DNA from: Amblyomma americanum
Lineage: Eukaryota; Arthropoda; Arachnida; Ixodida; Ixodidae
Direction: 5' to 3'
Assembly: GCF_052857255.1 (NCBI RefSeq)
Contig: NC_135505.1
Span: forward strand, 49,351,507-49,415,506
Length of the DNA stretch: 64,000 bases
The notes under the pieces were generated by a model. The model did no database searches. It was not told the origin of the DNA and saw only the letters and a list, made by a program, of their open reading frames with translations. Of this stretch, positions 1-11,271 are shown one piece after another. Numbering within the stretch: the first letter of the stretch is position 1; each line of letters opens with the position of its first letter. Position numbers and translations under genes: made by a program.

Positions 1-78
1 AAAAAAACACGTAAAAACGCAAGTTTTGCCAGACAAAAGGCTCTTACGCCTTCATTTGCGCTGTCTTGCTGAAAAAGA

Positions 79-93
79 CCCCCCCCCCCCCCC
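79..93 (+). repeat. Poly-C tract (C15)
   Basis: This is an uninterrupted run of 15 C. It is one of five C or G runs of 15 bases or more in the window. The complementary strand is a continuous G run able to stack as a quadruplex. Confidence 0.95.
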
Positions 94-304
94 GTTGCTT
101 AATTATCTCGTGTTTCATCGCTACTGAAAAGTGTGTACAGGTTTGTATAGGAGACAAATAGGATTATGGCACATATCGTTTAACATTATAGGATGAAGCT
201 TCCAAAGCGATTCAGCCATTGAGTGACTCCTTGGTGGGGGCTCCGTATAACTACCATTACCCGTGGTTAATTACCGTGCACTTACATCACACAAGTCGTG
301 CATG

Positions 305-495
305 CAAGTCATGGGTTAGAACCGGCCCACTACGGTGGCACTTCGATGGAGCAAAATTGTGAAAATTTCGTGTACTGTGCATTGTTAGTGCCCGTTAAGA
401 ACCCCAGGTGGTCGATATTATCCGGAGCCCTCCCCTACGGCGTCCCTCATAGACTGAGCCGGTTTGGGACGTCCATCCTATAAAGCCAAATCAAA
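305..495 (+). mobile_element. Degraded Ruka-like SINE
   Basis: The segment follows the body of the better-preserved SINE copies at 20753 and 25306. It has a tRNA-derived GGTTAGAACC-like B-box region, a GATGGAG...AAAATT block, GTGTACTGTGC, a CCCGTTAAGAACCCCAGGTGG core, CGGAGCCCT, CTACGGCGTC and TTTGGGACGT near the end. Many substitutions show that it is old. The 5' A-box half is not clearly recognisable and no target-site duplication is visible. The short open frame across it is a by-product of the SINE. Confidence 0.75.
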
Positions 496-1166
496 TGTGC
501 CGTAATCCTATTTGCTGACCCCGTTCAAACCTATATACATTTTTCAGTAGGGATGCTTTAGTGCTGTAGAGTATTTCGGGCCCCTCTGCGTCGACGCGTA
601 ATTAGTTCACCTTCATGCCGTACTAACATTGTGCCATATTGTGGGTAGCCCACAAACGCACCTTATCAGGCGAGTCATACACTGCTGCATGGTAACTGAT
701 GAAACCAGAACAAACTACATCTTGCGGCAACTAGTCTCGCTTTACCGCCGGCTGCCAGGGCCGCTGCCGACAAGATCAAGCCCGGCCAGCCTCCATTACC
801 TGCTCACCTGTGCGCTGAGACCCCTGGGATGATTCAGAGCTGGCACTGGCCGGAGATACTGGGCGTGGAATACAGCCAAGGACGATGACGCCGAGAACAG
901 CCTTTGCAAAGGACGTCTCAAGCGAGGCGGTTGTAGAGGCGCTACTCTGCACCTCAGTAGTTGCAAGCTCCGTTGTGGTGGTGGACTGTTTTGACTTTCT
1001 TTGAAGGTAAAAAGACTTTGCTGCAGCACTCGACCGCCGAAACGTCGCTGCGCGCTGTAGGTCGCTGGAGTTGTTACATTCTAGATATAGAGTTTGTTCT
1101 AACTGTAGACCTGTGCAGAGGCGCTGAACGTAGAAAAATAATATAAAGTCTATTCAAAGGCTATGC
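496..1166. other. Unrecognised sequence
   Basis: No gene or repeat is recognised. Three short overlapping open frames on both strands (61-77 codons) have no recognisable motif and are probably chance. Confidence 0.5.
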
Positions 1167-1256
1167 TGTCAACATGGCGTGGGAGCCATGCGAGAGGCCT
1201 GAGTTATGTGCGCCTCAGCCTCTTCCTGCGCTGCACAGAATTGCCGGGAGCGGGGG

Positions 1257-1265
1257 TATAAATAG
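1257..1265 (+). promoter_or_regulatory. TATA-box promoter candidate
   Basis: TATAAATAG sits directly after a G-rich CGGGGG stretch. About 130 bp downstream, at 1393-1401, is a good splice-donor match (AAAG followed by GTAAAC). This would fit a short noncoding first exon from about 1288 to 1396. It could equally be the U3/R part of a solo LTR, since the sequence around 1167 begins TGTCAAC. No downstream coding exon is recognised, so the reading is tentative. Confidence 0.3.
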
Positions 1266-1410
1266 CGCCTCCCTCCGGTCCCAGCAGGACGACGCCTGCT
1301 AAGCTTAGGCGTACTCAAAGTCGGGCAAAGGGTTGTGCCCCCGGATTCTGGCTGGCGGAGGTCAGTCGGAAGCCTTGCATACGCGGCTGGAAAGGTAAAC
1401 TTGAAAAGAA

Positions 1411-1455
1411 AGTATTTATTTATTTATTTATTTATTTACATATACCTTGAGGGTC
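1411..1455 (-). repeat. (TTTA)n tract, likely LINE 3' tail
   Basis: About six TTTA units are followed by ACATATACCTTGAGGG. Read on the minus strand this is CCCTCAAGGTATATGT followed by (AAAT)n. A similar arrangement occurs at 17266-17300, where it terminates a CR1-like LINE. The piece here is probably an extremely 5'-truncated copy of that 3' end. Confidence 0.5.
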
Positions 1456-1814
1456 GAAGTAATAAAGAAGGAAAGTAATCGTATAAATGCGCCAGTTACC
1501 AACGAAAGCGTGGATGCGACGAGCTCGCAACAGTCGCATGCGCGCAACAAGCGTTGGGTCATGCTCACGCTTCCTGGGGCCGTATTACGGAACGATCAAA
1601 TCATAAACGTGTCAAAAACGGATCAATTAGTCCCGTTCCTGTTGGCCGCCGGTGGGCGGCGGCCATATTGCGTTTTTGCGTCATTGGCGGCTGCAGATTA
1701 ACTTCACGGATGTGGCAGATGATGACACTGCGCACCTAATTATGGCGACGCAAACTAATTGTTTCTATGACCGCTTCTAGGCGGTCAATTTGACCGTATC
1801 GTTTGTGATCGAAA

Positions 1815-2020
1815 ATGGCGGCAGCGTACGTCGAAGGGGGGCGCGCGAAAACGCGGTTGACATGCCGGACGAGCTCTTTCGATGCCTTTTTCGACTCGAG
1901 AAGCAGACTGTTTCCCGTTGGAAAAGAAACAGACAACTACAAATCACATACTACAACACTTCACCCTTGGACACCCTTGTCATCGATCGTAAGCGCCGAA
2001 CAACACAGACTCTTTCTTAA
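1815..2020 (+). pseudogene. Possible Harbinger-like transposase N-terminus
   Basis: An ATG in good context (AAAATGGCGG) opens a 172-codon frame beginning MAAAYVEGGRAK. The overlapping frame from about 1855 reads MPDELFRCLFRLEKQTVSRW. That resembles the N-terminal segment of PIF/Harbinger nucleases, where a run of the type MPDEEFxxxFRLSKETVxW follows a short variable leader. If so, a frameshift near 1850 separates the leader from this block, and the similarity stops near 1925 without any catalytic DDE region. The rest of the 172-codon frame runs into Penelope-like UTR sequence. This rests on motif memory over about 20 residues and is weak. Confidence 0.3.
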
Positions 2021-2049
2021 CAGGTTCATAGCAAGAGAATATAGTGCAG

Positions 2050-2096
2050 AGTTGGACAGGACACAAGAAAAAACGAACAACACGAGGCCTGGTGTT
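2050..2096 (-). mobile_element. Penelope-like 3' UTR scrap
   Basis: On the minus strand this reads CTCGTGTTGTTCG followed by TTTTCTTGTGTCCTGTCC. The same theme (GCGCTxGTC...TGTGTCCTGT) is found in the 3' ends of the Penelope-like copies at 6.4, 13.4 and 53.5 kb. It is short and degenerate and carries no coding part. Confidence 0.3.
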
Positions 2097-2099
2097 GTT

Positions 2100-3632
2100 A
2101 ACAGGTTGTCTTCGTCGAATTCGTACCATGCGCTCCTTGCAGGTTTTCTCGGCAGACCCGTTGCCTTCATTGCATTCGTTCAGATTATTTCAGCGCACTT
2201 AGGTCAACCGCACAGTGCCTTGATTTTAGAGGCCGCACAAATAGCGACAACTAGGCGCGGAACGTGGAATCAGCTGTTTTCGCTTAAAGCAGCGCATCCC
2301 CAAGCAGCAAATGTTACCGACCAGCAAACTTAATAGCAAAACTTCGTACTCCTTTTTTTCGTAAATATTTTTCAACTTTAAACACAGCTTGTTGGAAAAA
2401 TGAAACATCTCTTATTTATTGCTGTTTTTTCCTTAAATCTTCCTATAAGAAAAATTACCACCCGGCACCTCGCCGGGCAAATCAATGCTTTCAGGCCGCC
2501 TCAGTGCTGTAATTGGCACATTGGTTACGTCAAGCGGCAACGTCTTATCGTTATGTAATCTTGACGTCACTGTCAATAACATTTGATCGGATTTGTGATC
2601 GTCCCGTAGTACGGCCCCTGGCTTCTGTGCAGTTTCTCATGAGCGCTGCACGTGCCATCGTTTCTGTACTACAGAATACATTTTTTGTGGTTAATCTCCG
2701 AGCCTAGAGGGTTCTGGCGTGACATTGATTGCATGGACCATAAAGCACAATCCTGGAGAGATCCTTGGGAGGTGATCAAATGCTGCCAGTCGCGGTGCTA
2801 CCACAGCGCATCAGTCGAGCACTTAGCTGTCGTCTAACGTCCAACCCACATAGCGTCGCAGAGCTGGAAAGAGCTTTCTGGTCTCGGAACATTCAAGCCC
2901 CATCAACTGGCTGCTGCAGCATACCCGAGCTCAACAAACTAACCAAATATTACGGCTGACCACTCGGGAACATACGATAGTAATGATTTAGGCGCTTTCG
3001 CGTTTGCAAGTGTGGTAAGAGTCGCCATCTCTGCTTACATGGAGTCGCTACCAGCGCCTGAGAACATCCGCCATTTACTGTCACTGCGTCCATGTTTAGC
3101 GAGTGGCGTGTTCCATGTTTCAAATGCCAGCTAAAATGTCTGTATCGTCGTGGCGATGTGCAGCGCTCTAATGCTTCACGCCAGCTCTTCCCCTTGTTTT
3201 TCTCTCTCTGGCGTTGGTCCTAATACTGCTGGGTCTGCACGGGAAGATTTGTTTTTTTGTCGTCTGCAACTACATCTCTGATCACTAATTCGAAGTCAGT
3301 TCTGGCTGTGCTTTCGACCATCGCAGCGTGGCGAAAAATGAGAGCTAGAAGCACTTCAAGCTGAAATGTTCCAGAGCACCTAATTTTACATGTAGAAACA
3401 ATGAACAAATTAAAAAAGAATTCATTAAATCGAGAGACGCAAAATGGGATATTTATATGCGCCACAGAAGCCTCTGATGAATTCCAGAAGTGAATGCTTA
3501 TGTTGATGCCGTGCGCGGAAGCATCATCATGATTTATGGGGATCCCTTCCGGACTGTGCCTGCTTCAAGATCCTCTTTCTGAATACTTTAGCCGGTGCAG
3601 TGTTGTGTTCCCCAGGCCAAGTGAAATTAATA
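2100..3632. other. Unrecognised sequence
   Basis: No gene, RNA or known repeat is recognised. A small GC hairpin (CCCGGC, five-base loop, GCCGGG) lies at about 2460-2478. The short open frames of 60-81 codons show no motif. Confidence 0.5.
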
Positions 3633-3649
3633 CCCCCCCCCCCCCCCCC
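3633..3649 (+). repeat. Poly-C tract (C17)
   Basis: This is an uninterrupted run of 17 C following AATTAATA. An open frame translated through it (PPPPP) is spurious. Confidence 0.95.
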
Positions 3650-4672
3650 GAGTACCACTTCACATAAGGCCATTCATCAAAAAGTCGCCACCATGTTTTA
3701 TAGTCACTTATGTGCAGTTTCGTCATCGTCGAGGGCGCTTCGTCAGTCAAAGCTTGTCCTGCCCGCTGATATTTATTTCCAAAATAAAACTGTCAAAAAT
3801 AGGTTCTATTCCTTGCGAGAAATTCCTCTAACGTTTCCTGTGAAACCTCATCAGCCTTTGTCATCACCATTCTGCATGGATAATCTTTTTTCATTACGAG
3901 AGCGTGAGCTGTGAATGTAACAAAGTTTTTCTGACCCGAACACTGTCATCCAGCACTTACGGCAGGGCCGAGAATCCATATTTTTTTTGTAGCTGCAATG
4001 TACTTACAAACCTAGGCGGCAGTTCACTCCTTTCACGCCTGTTTTTTCCCCAGGGGCGATATTCTCCTCACTCACTGTGGTCGCCGGGAACGCGCCCTTG
4101 CCCATGTTTTTGAGCAATTTCGCTTCATTGAAATTCTTGAAAGCATCAAAATACTTTACCGTCGAAAGAAGCAAGGGCCTGAAATGCCCGCTTCAAACAT
4201 TTAAGGTTTCCATGCTCGTTCAAAGTGCTGTTGAAAATAAGGAACTCATCACACAGAAGACTCGTTCTGACTCAATGCAGATGACACATGAGGATACTAC
4301 AAGACGGAGTGGAGAATCACGTCACTGCGAACAGCAAAAATCGGGTATGGTGCAACTCGCACGGCTAAAACAGAATTCTAAGAAGCCCCGAATGACCATG
4401 TATTTCACAGCTTAATGCTGCTTAACACGCAGAGAAGCCGCTGCCAAAGTTACAAGCTTGAAAATCCAGCGGGAAGTCTACAAGAGGAGGTCGGAAGAAG
4501 TGTGTGGTCACCGAGTGTGCGGCCACACAAAAGGCCCTCTTCGGGTGGATTGTAGACCATGCTCTCCGCTCCAGCATCTATCCAGGAAAGGCCAAAATGT
4601 TTTGGGATTTGTTTAGACTTAGACAAACGTTTTTCTGGTAGTCTGAAGAATGAGGAGAAATACATTTTCGTG
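3650..4672. other. Unrecognised sequence with one 112-codon frame
   Basis: A plus-strand frame at 4077-4415 encodes 112 basic, hydrophilic residues with no recognised motif and no repeat signature. It could be chance or an exon fragment. Nothing else is recognised here. Confidence 0.45.
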
Positions 4673-4699
4673 TATATATATATATATATATATATATAT
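4673..4699 (+). repeat. (TA)n microsatellite
   Basis: This is a perfect TA dinucleotide array of about 13 units in AT-rich surroundings. Confidence 0.95.
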
Positions 4700-6380
4700 G
4701 GTTATTTTGATTCTAACCGCTGCAAAATGCGTGCGAGTTGATGTGACCGTGGGCTGGGACAGATTTCAGTATGCGCGGCCGTACCGGTCGACACCATGCA
4801 GCCTGTCAACACAAACTAACTAACGCATTGCTTTCACTATAATATTTGCTGGACAACGAGCAGTCGTCTGTAAACCACAGCTTCTTGTTAATTTGCGATT
4901 TAATCTGGAATTTAATAACGGCCGAGATGAACAATATTAGTACTCATTAAAGAACCTTTTCCAAGAGAATAGCTCCGTTAACGACATTTCACCGCCGCTG
5001 CAGCTTTCATTATTCGCAGAGGGTAACGAACCGAGCAGCTCCATAAAAAAGCGGTGTGATCACGCGCATGAGTGAAGACCGATCGCGCTTTGTGGATCCA
5101 GGTATGGACGCTCTTCTTTCGCCGCGAGTCACGGAAAAGAAGCGTTTCTTGGCGCATGCGTGCATAAGCAGCCACCGCTATGCCGAAGGATGTTAAGTGT
5201 GGGGGATGCGTAACACGAGAACCAGGACGCACGAAAAACGCTAACAAGTGACACTGATATAACCCGTAACTGTATAAACTCATTTCGTGTCTGCCATCTC
5301 GTGTTTCGCAGCGTGTGAAGTAGACCTTACTTGTCACCGTTTATCTTCTGTCCCTGTCCTTTTTCCGCTTTTCGCGGACGCTGTGCACCCCTTATTGAGT
5401 AAAACCAAGCAGCTCAAAACTGCTATGTCCTAACTACTAACACATCTACTGCTGACGCTTGCGAAACGCGTTAAGACCAGCTCAATGAGCTGCACTTAGC
5501 TACATTGCGACGCCGATCAAGGTTGTAGCCTAGAACTTCTCGGCTTGGAGGTGTTTGCGTGAATTAGCCTTGTCTCTCACTAATACCAAACTTCTTCGGC
5601 TTGTACACGACGGCCGCCATGTTACGGGCAGTCGAGGAAGACGGCTCGGCGTGCTGAAAACTGCGCTTACACGTTCGGCTCCTTCCAAGGAGCAGGGCAC
5701 TGAAGCAGTAGAGAACGGAGGGCTGCAGTCTGCCTCAAAGCATTTTTCATTGATCAAATTCTTTTTTCCTGGTGCTCCTGAAGGACGCTTACCAAACGAA
5801 CGACCCTTCGCACTCTGCTGGAGTACTTCGCTCTAGCGTGCTTTCAACTAACAAGCTTGGAAATTCGGCAGGAGCCCTTCAAAGCGAGCGGGCGTCGATA
5901 ATGCTGGCGTCGGTCGTGTTGCTCCCAAAGGCCTATTTTGCATAACAGTGCGAGTCGAAGCGCCGCACGGCGCTGCACAATACTTTCGCTTCGCCCGCTG
6001 CTTGTCGTCACGGACAACCGTCGATAGAGATTTGGAGTTGCAGAACGACCGGAAAGCCTTTTTGCGCCATGAATGCAGCGACTGCTAACACAGGTTGCGT
6101 CCCGTCTCTTCAGTGCTGTCGGTCGGGGTGGCTACAGACTCGTGCTCACATATTTGAAACGCGCTGTAGCGTACGTAGTCCTGTCGCAGAGCCACAGCGG
6201 ACAATTAGGGGGATTCACACAGCAACCGCTGGTTATAGTTAACTCTCTCTCTCGCCGTAAACGGCCTCTGCATGCTGAAGGAAAAACCTAGATCTATCTA
6301 GATAGATGGCAACCGGCGAAAGGCTGACATCAATCTTTTTTTGTTTTTCGTTTCCCGTTGTGGCTCATGTATTTATGCGT
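4700..6380. other. Unrecognised sequence
   Basis: No host gene is recognised. The minus strand at about 5205-5260 reads AGTGTCACTTGTTAGCG then GTCCTGGTTCTCGTGT, which again resembles the Penelope-like 3' UTR theme but is too short to call. Open frames of 93-119 codons at 4978-5337 (minus) and 5555-5836 (plus) have no motif. Confidence 0.45.
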
Positions 6381-6384
6381 AGCG

Positions 6385-6493
6385 ACCGCAAGAAATAAAC
6401 CATTGATAGTTAGCGCTCGTGTCGTTCTGTGTCTCTCCTCTGTGTCCTGTTTTGTTACGCGCTGCTCTATTTTCATGGATCACCAACTCGCCC
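6385..6493 (+). mobile_element. Penelope-like element 3' end
   Basis: The segment AATAAACCATTGATAGTTAG, then GCGCTCGTGTCG, TGTGTCCTGTTTTG and GCGCTG, ends in the 12-mer ACCAACTCGCCC at 6482-6493. The same order is seen at the 3' end of the GIY-YIG-bearing element at 53 kb: AAACTTTAGTTGAGAGT, GCGCTTGTCCTGTG, GCGCTGTAA, then ACCAACTCGCCC. No coding sequence remains upstream, so this is a strongly 5'-truncated copy. Confidence 0.55.
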
Positions 6494-8794
6494 AACAAGC
6501 AACACTTCTGAAAAATGTAGGTTCCAGGGTGTGCCTAAAATTGATGTTCTGTGTTCAGGAACACATGGACAAAGTAAAACAGAAGAGGCGAGGTAGAGCT
6601 CAAAGACGAAGCTGAAATTTGCAGATAACCCTAATAAAAATGCCTTGCACGGGAGGAGCATTTCCAAGGTCTCTTTTATTAGAGTAAGTGTTGATAGCAT
6701 CGAATCCTACATGACGGACGGGTGGAAACATATTGGCTGCGATAATTTTTCGTATTGAAAACAGAGCTGATAGCATGGCTGCCAGCTCCTGTATACGTTT
6801 CCGCTTTTGTCAAGAAAGCAGACACAGGTCACTGTGTTACCTTGTTATCATCAATTTGTACTCTTTCTTGAGATAAACAACAGATGCCATGCTCAGCCAT
6901 GTCTCGGGCCCAGTTCAGCTTATCAACAAGCCCTCGAGGATTTCTCTTCCTTCAAAATGTCCCTAGAAGCTTAAGGAAATCCTAGGGGAAATACTTGAGG
7001 CGGTGTAATTTCTAGGTAAATCTTGCATCATGGATTGAGATGGCCTTTGGATTCTCCTAAGGAAATCATAGAGAAATGTGACCTGGATAACATCCAAGCA
7101 CGATGCCAATCAGGAAGTTAAATAGATTGGCCTGGACGCTATTCAGGTCGACCTGAGCCGCTAAAGAATATGAACTAGAAGAGCAGACGTGGTGAAGAAC
7201 GTGTCAGGTGTGGTCACATGACCTTTTGCGGCCTGTGAGTAGGCGCAGTTGTGGTGAGTTGAAGAAGTGCTGTCTTCTAACTGCGCCCGAATCTGTAACG
7301 CGCCATCGCCACACCATCATGGTATTCTGAAGCGATCGGGTGGCATTACTTTGCAGGGCTGCAAGTGATCCTAACGTGGTTCTCTGCGTCGAGAAATCCG
7401 CTGAGAATTGTCGACACGCAGGACGCGCTTACTTAGAATACGCCGGCTGTGCCGCGAAAAGCGTGGTAGGGTGCGGTCGTTAACCACACCATATTAACCG
7501 GCCAGCGCTCAGCATTAAACGTTTTAACGACCTGACCCTGTTCGGCTGTTCTCCAGCACCTGTGATCGGCGACAGATGCTCCTTCTCTAACCTTTTCGCC
7601 CCGCCAGTCTGCTTGCTTCATCTGCAGGAGTGAAACAATTAATCATGCGGGTAGGTGGTTTTTAAGTTGTGTATCCTAAACTACCGCTAACTACACCTGG
7701 GCCAGTTGAGCGATGCGCAAGACATCGTTATCAACTGGTGAGTGACAGGCAGTTAGTACAGTCTGTCTGAACCTTTCTCTTTAACTAAATAGGCGCTGCA
7801 AAAAGTACAATGAGCTATTTAATGTCTCATAAAAAAAAAACGGAGGCTCACAACCTATTTAGGGCCACGACGGGTATAACTGAGACATATCCGCTTTGGC
7901 ATTAGGAAGACAATTACGCGCTCATCAAAACACTGCGCGAACACCGGTCCTAACGTTGAATGTGATTCTGGGCCTGCAGTTACGTCCGAAGTATAAAACC
8001 AACTCGCCCAAAAGCTCGTTTTACTGAAGGGCGAAAGTCATTTTCGCCGAAGCACACCACAAAAACTGAGCAGTATCATTCGTCACAGCTCGAAGAAACT
8101 TTCACTGCCTACAAAAAAGGGGCTAGATGCCTGATGCAGGCTACGCGAACATTCCACGAGCCGGCAGTTAAAACAAGGGAAGCCGCCGCAGACATACCGG
8201 TGCTCACGGTCTGCGGACTTCCCAGACACAAGGAAAAAAAAAGAAACAACACCCCTCAGACCCCGTCTATGAGCGCGTGGAGCGGGAATGGTTTGTGCAT
8301 TCAGAGCAATCTCTGTCCACCGCCGAAGCATCACCGGAAGCTACGTCACCGTGTCGCCTCTCGAATGCCTGACGTTTACGTCACGTGATGAGCGATGGCC
8401 CTCGCTTAGGGAGGGGCTTATAAACAATGTGAATACCTAACGGGACAGTGAGAAGAAATTCATGTTAGCCTGTGTCAATTTATTACCCCATTCTAATATC
8501 AGAAATGATTTTACTTTTAAAATAGATATAGTAGGGCACAAAAAGTCAAGTATTGAAATACAGGGACACCCTTACTGCCGATTTTCACTACCAGTTTAGT
8601 CACGTGAAGACGATTTTTTCTTTTGTTGGAGATACCCGGGGCGAAGATGCACCATTGTTCAAATCCCAAAGTTGACTGTCCTTTCCGGTTTCGACATCAC
8701 CAGTTGAACCGAATGGGAGGGAAAAATTCAATTTTTTAAGTCCGCTTTAAATTAATTGTTTCGCTCTCAGACAAATGCCAAGGCAGTTCCAACA
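6494..8794. other. Unrecognised sequence
   Basis: No gene is recognised. It contains a bulged stem-loop at 7242-7287 (nine-base outer arms GGCGCAGTT/AACTGCGCC and five-base inner arms GAAGA/TCTTC) and another ACCAACTCGCCC 12-mer at 7998-8009. A TATA-like CTTATAAAC lies near 8417 without a supporting exon. Confidence 0.45.
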
Positions 8795-8810
8795 CCCCCC
8801 CCCCCCCCCC
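8795..8810 (+). repeat. Poly-C tract (C16)
   Basis: This is a run of 16 C followed by ACCCC and shortly by a nine-base A run. Confidence 0.95.
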
Positions 8811-10019
8811 ACCCCGCAGGAAAAAAAAATAATAAACAGGGTTCTTGATTAAGTAAAAAATCGAATGAAGTTCTCTGTCCGTTTAAATGAGAACTTTATA
8901 AAAACGACTTACCTATAGTGCAGTGCCTACGCCAAGTGTACCAATGAAGAAGCTAGCCTCCACGATTCTCGAAAAACCTTTTGTCCAAGGTGACCTGACT
9001 CCACCTGAAAGCAACAGAATTGGACGTGGCTTCGTTAATAACCTGCACGCATTCCGTGAGTGATGTGGTTGATCGTGCAACGAGGAAAGGAAAATCATGT
9101 AAATTTGTGGGAGGAAAGTGGCGGCTTAAAGAGATAAAATCCTACACCTGCAAAATATTCTTCACTTTTGAAAACCAGTGCGCAACACGCTGGCAATCAG
9201 ACGGCAAGCCGCACCAGCCAGCGCTACATGGAGGCTAAGCTAAAAAAATCGGCACGCGATCGGTAAGAAGCAGACCACACAGTTGAGCATAAAAGTACGT
9301 GCAGAAGCAAAACAACAAATGTATTGCTGTGCGCAAAAAAATAAATAAAATTCAATCTGATGCTTCAGTACAAGAATTTGCAGAAGTAAAGTGCTGCTAA
9401 AGCCTATACTACTTCTCCTTTCAAATGATCTCTGCACTTTGATAAGATAAGCATGTTCTCGAGAATTGGTGCACACTTAGACCTGGCACAATGGTGGGCA
9501 ATTTTCGAATCGACTTCAGGGCTCGGGATCCTTTCAGGCGTCATCAACCTGGTATTTGGACATTTCCTCGACTACCGTACATAGATTTCTCCATAGGCCA
9601 TCGGTGGTGATAATACTTCAAAGCATGAAATTTTTCTTCACTGTATTGTATCTGCTTACAAAACCTTCATGGAGTTCAATGATTAGTGCGCAGTGCTTAC
9701 AGTTGGCAAATTTTATCCCATATTTAGGCGACGAACTTCTAAATATATCGCTTCGCTACATTTTTCTTCGATTCTTGACAACATCTCAGCTTAGCATTTG
9801 CTAATACACCTGGCAGTACATACTTCTCGAGCAGTTTGAAAACCTCTTTTTTTTCTTCTTAGTTGACAGGTGCCTGACTCTTCATCTAGTGAAAAACGAG
9901 AAAAAGTAGGCGGAAACAATCAAAGCAAAGGCTCAGCAGTGGTGTGCTAAGCCAGATAACGCCATTTTATTTTGCAGCGATAGCTACATTACAGTAGCAT
10001 TTCGAGCCTTCAGCGTGGC
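8811..10019. other. Unrecognised AT-rich sequence
   Basis: Nothing is recognised. Open frames of 60-82 codons lack motifs. Confidence 0.5.
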
Positions 10020-10382
10020 GGCGCCGCAACGCTGTGGCTGCGCAGCCACGCTGCCACGTGGTCGGTCACGTGGTGTAGACTAGCTGCCGGCGGCACCGTG
10101 GCTGATCATGTGGTTTGTCACGCGGTTAGTTGACAAGCCAGGTGGTGCTGTGCAGCTGCTGCTGCCGGCGGCGCGGCGTGCCAGCGAAACCAAGCTGCCA
10201 CAGCTGTGCGCATGCGCCCTGTCAAGTGGGACGAAGATGAAAAAGGAACGGCCAGAGAAATGCAGCGGCGAAAGACTGACTTTCCAATGCAACTGAGCGA
10301 GTTCCACTCGGCCAGCTGTAGCTATCGCGTCACTCCAGGTTTAGGCAGAGCTAAACCACCGCCTATTTTTTTTAGTATTTTT

Positions 10383-10635
10383 AGAGCGAAAGCTCTACTC
10401 CTTCCCTACAAAGCTGAAGGTCATGTGGCTACGAAACTTGACCTTCAAACCATGAGAAGGGATGGCTTGGCTCTTACGTCATCCCACGTGACTCGCCACA
10501 CCACGCCACAACTGCGCGCGTTGAGCCGACAGCGCTCGCTCGCCTCGCAACTATCGAATCACGTGACTCGCTGCGTTTCGCCACAGCTGCGTATGCGGAA
10601 CCGACGGCACTCTCGGAACTACTAGAAATCGCGTG
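10383..10635 (+). repeat. Dispersed repeat with tandem 75-bp units, copy 1
   Basis: The repeat starts with the self-complementary AGAGCGAAAGCTCTAC and continues with CTACAAAGCT...AAGGTCATGTGG and a block that is present again at 56185-56405 in the same orientation. Inside are two tandem units starting CACGTGACTCGC at 10485 and 10560. Each continues with CCACA(A/G)CTGCG, a (G)CCGAC(A/G)GC block and a CGCAACTA-like or GGAACTA-like segment. A reverse-complement AGAGCTTTCGCTC occurs at about 11259-11271, so the element could be a roughly 890-bp inverted-repeat element, but that motif is short and itself palindromic. Confidence 0.65.
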
Positions 10636-10763
10636 ACGCGCCGTTCGTTACATAAAGCCCCAGCTTAATGGCCATTTCCGAGGCGTACACGCGAAGCGCC
10701 TACGCGCATGGGCGTCTGGAAAACCGGTCTGCGCATGCGCGAGGCGCGAGCGGGGCGCGAGCA

Positions 10764-10800
10764 GGGCGCAGATATTTGACAATGTCAGATATTTGCGCCC
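10764..10800 (+). repeat. Imperfect palindrome, 17-bp arms
   Basis: GGGCGCAGATATTTGAC is followed by a three-base AAT loop and GTCAGATATTTGCGCCC. The arms pair along 17 positions with two G-T wobbles. Confidence 0.85.
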
Positions 10801-11054
10801 GCACGCGCACGCGCCGGAAGGGGCTCGCCGGTTTCTGACCGACGTGCACCAATGAGAGCGCAGCTCTCCCAACATCCGTTGCGGCCTTTCGCGCCGTTTC
10901 TTCGTTTTTTCTTGGTTCACCTGCGGCTGCGGCGATGCCCCAGAATCAGATAATAACGAACTACTCATTGCTGCGGTAGAGAGGCGGCCGCTCGCTGTGG
11001 CTGCCAAGTTTTGGCCGGTTTCAGCCCATGCAAATTAGCAACGACACGGCAGCG

Positions 11055-11084
11055 CTAGTGTTCCTGTGTATACAGGAACACTAG
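11055..11084 (+). repeat. Perfect hairpin, 13-bp arms
   Basis: CTAGTGTTCCTGT, loop GTAT, ACAGGAACACTAG. The arms are perfectly complementary. It lies in the CpG-rich block with no recognised gene next to it. Confidence 0.9.
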
Positions 11085-11271
11085 GAAGCGCGAGCGGTGC
11101 GCGAGCACCAGCGCGCCAGCACCTGGCCATGGAGATACGCACCGCTTTCGACGTCCGTCGCGGCGCGGCGCTAGGCGCGAAGACGCTTCGCTTGTACGCC
11201 TCGCAAGTGTCCATCGAGGTGGGGCTTAAGAGTATATGGCGTGTGCTTATCTTAACAGAGCTTTCGCTCGT

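Larger units (their letters stand above)
10020..11250. other. CpG-rich block
   Basis: The block is visibly richer in G, C and CpG than its surroundings and contains a repeat (10383-10635), several CACGTG E-box hexamers (10055, 10067, 10485, 10560) and several palindromes. A perfect 16-bp palindrome GTGGCTGCGCAGCCAC lies at 10034-10049. Overlapping open frames on both strands (up to 139 codons) are expected from the composition. It may be a CpG-island-like gene 5' region or the body of an unclassified transposable element. Confidence 0.5.

Noticed and set aside
3600..3914. 104-codon proline-rich protein
   Set aside because: The proline run is the translation of the C17 homopolymer, and there is no further support.
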